Shown piece by piece: positions 57,062-64,000 of a DNA stretch of 64,000 bases. The DNA is from Longimicrobium sp. GTDB taxonomy: Bacteria > Gemmatimonadota > Gemmatimonadetes > Longimicrobiales > Longimicrobiaceae. The first letter of the stretch is position 1, and the number at the start of each line of letters is the position of its first letter. The notes beneath the pieces are model-generated. The model searched no databases. It was given only the letters and a program-made list of their open reading frames with translations, and had not been told where the DNA came from. The stretch lies in the NCBI RefSeq assembly GCF_035474595.1, contig NZ_DATIND010000046.1:217528-281527 (forward strand). The letters run 5' to 3'. Position numbers and translations under genes: made by a program.

Positions 57062-58138
57062 ATGGCGGCAGTCGCAAAGCCGCGCTACCAGGGATTGGTG
57101 GCCGCGCGCCGGTGGGAGCACGACCCGGCGCGCCCGCGCGCCGAGTTCTCGCTGGCGGTCGGCGACCGCGTGGGCGAGCTGACCGTGATCGGCCACCTGG
57201 CGCGCGGACGCTTCACCGAGCTGTACCAGGTGTGGAGCAACCGGCACTGGTGCGCGCTGACCGCCAAGATCGTGGCGCCCGAGCACATGGGAAAGGGCAA
57301 TCTCCCGGCATCGCTGCGCAAGGAGGAGCGCGTGCTGGCGCGGGTGCGGCACCCCAACATCGTGCAGGTGTTCGGCACCGGCGACGCCGACGGGCGCCAC
57401 TACCTGCTCATGGAGTACCTGGCCGGCCCCTCGCTCTTCGACGTGCTGGAGAGCCTGCCCAAGCGCCGCCTGCACGTTCCCGACGCCATCCGCGCGGTGA
57501 TGCACGTGGGCGCCGCCGTGCACTACCTCCACCGCTGCGGCTGGCTGTACCGCGACCTGAAGCCGGGCAACGTGCACCTCCGCGAGGGGATCCCCGTCCT
57601 CCTGGACTTCGACGTGGTCTGGACGCTGGGGAAGGAGGCGCGCCGCCCCGGCGACCGGCTGGGAACGGCGCCGTACATGGCCCCCGAGCAGGTGCTGCGC
57701 GAGCCCCTGGCCCCGGCGACGGACGTCTACGGCCTGGGCGCGCTGCTGTACGAGCTGCTGACCGGAAAGTGGCCCACCGAGGAGTTCGAGGAAGACGAGG
57801 ACGAGGACTGGTTCGACGAGGACGACGACGATTTCGAGCCGCGGACCGCGCTCCCGCCGGTGAGCCCCGACGGGACGCCGCGGAACCTGACCACGCGCGA
57901 GCTGACGATGCGCTACCCGCAGATCTCGCAGGAGGTGGTCCCCCCGCGCCAGCGCAACTCGCAGGTCACCCCGGAGCTGGAGCGGCTGATCCTGCGCGCT
58001 CTGGAGCGCGACCCGGCCAGGCGCTTCCAGACCGTCAGCGGCATGCTCGCCGCCCTCGCGCCGCTGCTCAAGGGCCGCCACCGCCTCTGGCCCGAGAACG
58101 CGCCCGTCGAGCGCCGCAGCGATACCGTAACGCGGTAG
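57062..58138 (+). CDS. Atypical Ser/Thr protein kinase
   Basis: The 358-residue protein has a eukaryotic-like kinase domain (about 38-345). The glycine-loop region is GHLARGRFTELYQV, with only two Gly, and the lysine is K69 in LTAKIVAP. The catalytic loop is Y-R-D165-L-K-P-G-N170 (YRD instead of HRD), and the metal-binding DFG is D182-F-D. The APE motif is present (MAPEQ). An acidic insertion (239-260, mostly Glu and Asp) follows ELLTGKWPT. There is no transmembrane helix or sensor domain. The catalytic Asp and Asn remain, so activity is possible; the DFD change makes it unusual. Confidence 0.9.
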   Translation: MAAVAKPRYQGLVAARRWEHDPARPRAEFSLAVGDRVGELTVIGHLARGRFTELYQVWSNRHWCALTAKIVAPEHMGKGNLPASLRKEERVLARVRHPNIVQVFGTGDADGRHYLLMEYLAGPSLFDVLESLPKRRLHVPDAIRAVMHVGAAVHYLHRCGWLYRDLKPGNVHLREGIPVLLDFDVVWTLGKEARRPGDRLGTAPYMAPEQVLREPLAPATDVYGLGALLYELLTGKWPTEEFEEDEDEDWFDEDDDDFEPRTALPPVSPDGTPRNLTTRELTMRYPQISQEVVPPRQRNSQVTPELERLILRALERDPARRFQTVSGMLAALAPLLKGRHRLWPENAPVERRSDTVTR

Positions 58139-58139
58139 G

Positions 58140-58206
58140 ATCTCACGCGGAGACGCGGAGGTGGCTGGGCATGCACCTCCGCGTCTCCGCGTCTCCGCGT
58201 GAGATC
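58140..58206. repeat. Hairpin repeat of CTCACGCGGAGACG type, copy 3
   Basis: Perfectly paired arms ATCTCACGCGGAGACGCGGA and complement, interrupted by one extra CGTCTCCG unit, between the stop codons of the converging kinase and histidine kinase genes. May act as a bidirectional terminator here. Confidence 0.82.
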
Positions 58207-58236
58207 AACGAGGTTGGAGGACGCGGAAAAGTCTCC

Positions 58237-61248
<3,012 letters not shown>

Positions 61249-61426
61249 GCGGATGCTTCGGGGGGACGACACCGCCACGGACGCCGCCGGAGTCCACGCG
61301 AAATCGAGGACGGCGGCGGGCGCGCCCGCGGGGGCGGATTACGCCCGGAGGTCGTATCCAGTAAGATGCAAGAAACGCCCGTTCAGGTGAAGGTGCGGCG
61401 TTCGGATCCAGGTCAGGGAGAAGCGG

Positions 61427-61963
61427 ATGGAGAGGGTGGAGGTGCGGACCGCGGTCGAGCAAGACGCGGCGGCGATCGCGGAGATCTACAACGAGGGGAT
61501 CCGCGGCCGCGGCGCCACCTTCGAGACGCGCGAGCGCACGGTCGACGAGGTGCGCGCGTGGTTCCGTCGCGAGCGCCACCCGCTGCTGGTGGCGGAGATG
61601 GGCGGCGCGGTGGTCGGCTGGGTCGCCGCGTCGGAGTACCGGCCGCGCGACTGCTACGCGGGCGTGGCGGAGTTCTCGGTGTACGTGGCCGGGCGCGCCC
61701 GCCGCCGCGGCGTGGGCGATGCGCTGATGCGCGCGTTCGTCCCCGCGCTCGAGGCGGCGGGGTTCTGGAAGGTGCTCTCGCGCATCTTCCCCGAGAACGC
61801 CGCCTCGCTGGCCCTCTGCGCGCGCCACGGCTTCCGCGTGGTCGGCACCTACCGCCGCCACGGCAGGCTGGACGGCGCGTGGCGCGACACCGTCATCGTC
61901 GAGCGCCTCCTCGGCCCGGCGGAGGAACAGGAAGATGAAGATCTCGATCGACCTTCCCGATGA
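61427..61963 (+). CDS. GNAT acetyltransferase, ArsN1 / phosphinothricin N-acetyltransferase type
   Basis: A 178-residue GNAT enzyme. Sequence marks of this branch are AIAEIYNEGIRGRGATFETR, HPLLVAEMGGAVVGWVAASE, YAGVAEFSVYVAGRARRRGV with the acetyl-CoA loop RRRGVG, and KVLSRIFPENAASLALCARH, YRRHGRLDGAWRDTVIVERL. Relatives acetylate phosphinothricin or arsinothricin and give resistance. ArsN1-type is my best guess; no arsenic gene is nearby. GGGAGAAGCGG precedes ATG 61427. The last 29 bases overlap the start of the ribbon-helix-helix gene, making a three-gene unit. Confidence 0.9.
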   Translation: MERVEVRTAVEQDAAAIAEIYNEGIRGRGATFETRERTVDEVRAWFRRERHPLLVAEMGGAVVGWVAASEYRPRDCYAGVAEFSVYVAGRARRRGVGDALMRAFVPALEAAGFWKVLSRIFPENAASLALCARHGFRVVGTYRRHGRLDGAWRDTVIVERLLGPAEEQEDEDLDRPSR

Positions 61964-62183
61964 CCTTCTCGCGGCCGCCGATGCCGCAGCGAGTCGGCTG
62001 GGGATGAGCCGCGACGAGCTTGTTGCGGAAGCCGTGGCCGCATTCGTGGCGAAGCACGACGCATCTTCCGTCACGGAGAGACTGGACGCAGTTTACGCGA
62101 CGGAGCCGGGCCGTCTGGATGCACCCGTGCGCCGGGCGCAGATCCGGACGCTGGCACGCGAACCATGGGATGGGGACCGGTGA
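61935..62183 (+). CDS. Ribbon-helix-helix protein (CopG/MetJ-like)
   Basis: An 82-residue protein that starts inside the GNAT gene: [20 protein letters not shown] gives the beta-strand and first helix, [20 protein letters not shown] the second helix of the RHH fold. The C-terminal 40 residues ([20 protein letters not shown]) resemble the partner-binding tails of antitoxins. It probably binds DNA as a dimer. The stop overlaps the GTG of the YaiI-like gene, so translation is coupled. Confidence 0.85.
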   Translation: MKISIDLPDDLLAAADAAASRLGMSRDELVAEAVAAFVAKHDASSVTERLDAVYATEPGRLDAPVRRAQIRTLAREPWDGDR

Positions 62184-62641
62184 AGATCTGGATCGATGCG
62201 GACGCGGCGCCGCGGGACGTGAAGGAGATCGTATTCCGCGCGGCCAAACGGCTGCAGGTGGAGACGGTGATGGTGGCCAACCTGCGGCTGACGCCGCCGC
62301 CGGGGAACCCGTTCGTGAGCGCCGTGCGCGTGGAGGGCGGGCCGGACGTGGCCGACCGCCACATCGCCGAGAACGCCGCGCCGGGCGACCTGGCCGTGAC
62401 CGCCGACATCCCGCTGGCCGCCGCGCTGGTGGAGAAGCAGGTGAAAGTGCTGGACCCGCGCGGCGATGAGCACACGCCCGACACCATCGGCGAGCGGCTG
62501 TCGGTGCGCGACTTCATGGACGGCCTGCGCGGCGCGGGCGTGGAGACCGGCGGCTCGCGCCCGTACGGCGACCGCGACAAGCAGGCCTTCGCCGCCGCGC
62601 TCGACCGCGTCCTCACGCGTCTCCTGCGGGCGAAGCGATGA
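62180..62641 (+). CDS. YaiI/YqxD (DUF188) family protein
   Basis: The 153-residue protein begins at GTG 62180, overlapping the RHH stop (GTGA). Family features are [53 protein letters not shown] and [23 protein letters not shown]188 has a PIN-like Rossmann fold with conserved Asp (D7 and D9 region, and TADIPLA); no activity is established. The antitoxin-like RHH partner makes a toxin-antitoxin arrangement conceivable, but YaiI proteins are usually encoded alone. Confidence 0.9.
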   Translation: MKIWIDADAAPRDVKEIVFRAAKRLQVETVMVANLRLTPPPGNPFVSAVRVEGGPDVADRHIAENAAPGDLAVTADIPLAAALVEKQVKVLDPRGDEHTPDTIGERLSVRDFMDGLRGAGVETGGSRPYGDRDKQAFAAALDRVLTRLLRAKR

Positions 62642-63079
62642 TGCGACCCATCCCCCTGATAGCGGATCTGGCAATCACCTGCGCATTCAAAACGCACAGA
62701 GGCGTCATCCTGAGTCGTCCCCGTGCTGGGCGCGTCCGGGGGAGGATGAAAGGGAGATCGATCGTCAGCACCAATGCCGCGGAGTGAGCGGATCAGCCTC
62801 GCGCAGTTTGCGAGGCTTCCCGTTGTTGTTGCTGCGACTTCAGTCGCCGGTGATCGGCTGCGCTCGAAGCTTTCTTATGCAGGCCGGCCACACCGTCGTT
62901 GCCCCGCACGAATGTAGTAACAGATTGCCGCACATCGGCTTGTGATATGCGGGCGGAAGATGGGGATGGGACGGATGAAAATCTCCCCCCAACGCTTACC
63001 GGGGAGCCGCTGTAAACTGGGATGGCTCGGCACGGCGGGCGCCGTGCGCGACAGGACCCTCCAATCCGGAACGGACGCC
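62642..63079. other. 438-base gap with repeats
   Basis: Holds one half of the GGCAATCACCTG repeat (62655-62716), an extragenic palindrome (62783-62857) and the upstream region of the final lipoprotein gene. No gene was recognised. Confidence 0.5.
62783..62857 (+). repeat. Extragenic palindromic repeat (CTCGCGCAGTTTGCGAG / GCGACTTCAGTCGC), copy 2
   Basis: Starts AGTGAGCGGATCAGCCTCGC. Its inverted partner is at 63901-63968, so the lipoprotein gene at 63080-63709 lies between inverted copies. A third copy is at 23811-23876. Confidence 0.85.
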
Positions 63080-63709
63080 ATGCAACGCAAGCTGCTCTTC
63101 CCCACCGCGCTGGCCGCGGTCCTCGCTCTGGCCGCCTGCGACCGGGGGATCACGAACGCCGGGACCGCGAACCAGCTGAGCCGCAGCGACGCGGTGGCGC
63201 TGGCCGGCGACTTCGGCGACCAGGACGGCGCGATGCTGGACGGCTTCGGCGGCCCGGCGTTCAGCGCGTCGCCGGACGGCCCGTCGTTCGCCACGAGCAC
63301 GGTGACGACCACCTTCACCCGCACGCGCACCTGCCCGCAGGGCGGCGACGTGAAGCTGGAGGGCAGCCTGGTCCGCAGCTGGGACCGCGCGGCGCAGACG
63401 GGAAGCATCCAGTTCACCGCCACGCGGACGGAAGAGGCGTGCGCCTTCAACCACAACGGCGCCACGATCACCGTCACCGGCAGCCCCAACACGCAGCTCA
63501 CGGCCAGCCAGTCGGTCACGAACGGCACCCCCGGCATCCGCACGGCCACCAAGAAGGGCAGCTTCACCTGGACCAAGAGCACCGGCGGCTCGGGCACCTG
63601 CACCGTGGACGTGACCCACACCTGGGACCCGGCCACGCACACGCTGCACGTCTCCGGCACCCTCTGCCGCCAGACCATCGACGTCACCCGCACCTGGACG
63701 CAGAGCTGA
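63080..63709 (+). CDS. Hypothetical lipoprotein, Thr-rich beta protein
   Basis: A 209-residue secreted protein from ATG 63080: signal peptide with lipobox LALAAC, an Asp/Gly-rich linker, then a Thr-rich beta-strand domain (about 75-209: TSTVTTTFTRTRTCPQGGDV, GSIQFTATRTEEACAFNHNG, TCTVDVTHTWDPATHTLHVS). Four Cys in the mature part may form two disulfides. The domain is not one I recognise. The protein is probably attached to the outer membrane. It ends at a strong hairpin. Confidence 0.8.
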   Translation: MQRKLLFPTALAAVLALAACDRGITNAGTANQLSRSDAVALAGDFGDQDGAMLDGFGGPAFSASPDGPSFATSTVTTTFTRTRTCPQGGDVKLEGSLVRSWDRAAQTGSIQFTATRTEEACAFNHNGATITVTGSPNTQLTASQSVTNGTPGIRTATKKGSFTWTKSTGGSGTCTVDVTHTWDPATHTLHVSGTLCRQTIDVTRTWTQS

Positions 63710-63734
63710 GCGCACCAACGCACGAGTGAACAAC

Positions 63735-63768
63735 GGCGGCCCCGGAGGAAGCTTCCTCCGGGGCCGCC
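63735..63768 (+). terminator. Terminator of the final lipoprotein gene
   Basis: A perfect 16-bp stem (63735-63750 with 63753-63768) with a two-base loop; no long T-run follows. Confidence 0.78.
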
Positions 63769-63817
63769 GCCGCTTATATCAGCGCATCTCGTCCCAGTCA
63801 CGTGCTGCCGCGGCTAT

Positions 63818-63968
63818 GGATCCTTCGGCCTGCGACCTACCGTGCGGCCGCTGATGACAGTGTGGCCGGCCTGAATAGAAAGTTCGCGGCCTGGCCCCCC
63901 ACCGGCGACTGAAGTCGCAGCAACAACTACGGGAAGCCTCGCAAACTGCGCGAGGCTGATCCGCTCAT
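63818..63968. repeat. Two dispersed repeat pieces at the window end
   Basis: 63818-63875 resembles the end of the 50722-50834 repeat (GGATCCTTCGGCCTGC, GTGTGGCCGGCCT). 63901-63968 is the inverted palindrome copy (GCGACTGAAGTCGCAGCAAC, then CTCGCAAACTGCGCGAG). No gene was seen between 63769 and the window end. Confidence 0.8.
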
Positions 63969-64000
63969 TCTGTGGCATCAGCGCTCACGACCACTGTCCT

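Overview
The window is 64 kb of very G+C-rich bacterial chromosome (by eye about 70% G+C, strong G/C bias at third codon positions). The gene content is a free-living, diderm soil-type bacterium: an outer-membrane barrel protein, many lipoproteins with clear lipoboxes, a prepilin peptidase, meso-DAP murein recycling, TatA, multi-PAS sensor kinases, TPR proteins and abundant extragenic palindromic repeats. I read this as Gemmatimonadota, most likely Longimicrobium-like. That assignment rests on recall of protein style (TPR regulators, small ...LGSGH lipoproteins, repeat families) and was not tested by any search. No rRNA or tRNA gene, CRISPR array, prophage or insertion sequence was recognised.

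Layout. 1-6.8 kb: end of a CorC/HlyC protein, a DUF1016 nuclease, two tandem M48 metalloprotease lipoproteins, an SpoU-type rRNA methyltransferase, prepilin peptidase. 6.9-14.5 kb: a flavoprotein with a redox-dead thioredoxin-like N-terminus next to cyanophycinase, a frameshifted SGNH hydrolase, a ferritin-like protein, a frameshifted PIN-domain module, a TPR protein, an LGSGH lipoprotein and an AraC-like regulator. 15-24 kb: a GAF-PAS-GGDEF-EAL protein, GlgE bracketed by inverted composite repeats, a TPR protein, lipoproteins and an L,D-transpeptidase. 24-35 kb: Smr, HU, a histidine kinase, a serine biosynthesis run (serB-like, class V aminotransferase, serA), cupin, outer-membrane barrel, GDPD, TatA. 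35-44.5 kb: an MNT/HEPN pair, Mpl, FKBP, ArfB, a GlsB-like membrane protein, ZapE, two paralogous HTH proteins, GyrB, DUF721. 44.7-48.5 kb: a Fic protein surrounded by three operator-like arrays, a DUF4015 protein, a Big2 lipoprotein. 48.6-55.6 kb: two M1 aminopeptidase-like lipoproteins, then an acuB-acuC-acetyltransferase operon. 55.9-64 kb: DUF3293, a secreted protein, an atypical Ser/Thr kinase, a large PAS/GAF histidine kinase, an ArsN1-like acetyltransferase with a ribbon-helix-helix/YaiI pair, and a final lipoprotein.

Coupled sets stand out by overlapping stop and start codons: the M48 pair, aminotransferase-serA, MNT-HEPN, FKBP-ArfB, acuB-acuC-GNAT, RHH-YaiI and the small gene-PIN pair. 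The most striking unexplained structure is around fic: three blocks, each with TGATCA hexamers placed exactly 19 bp apart three times, two upstream and one that starts on the fic stop codon. Because Fic here carries a class II inhibitory motif and a C-terminal winged helix, these look like the binding sites of an autoregulated Fic system, though a repeat-bounded cassette is an alternative. Intergenic DNA is otherwise dominated by several families of dispersed hairpins and 7-8 bp tandem repeats.
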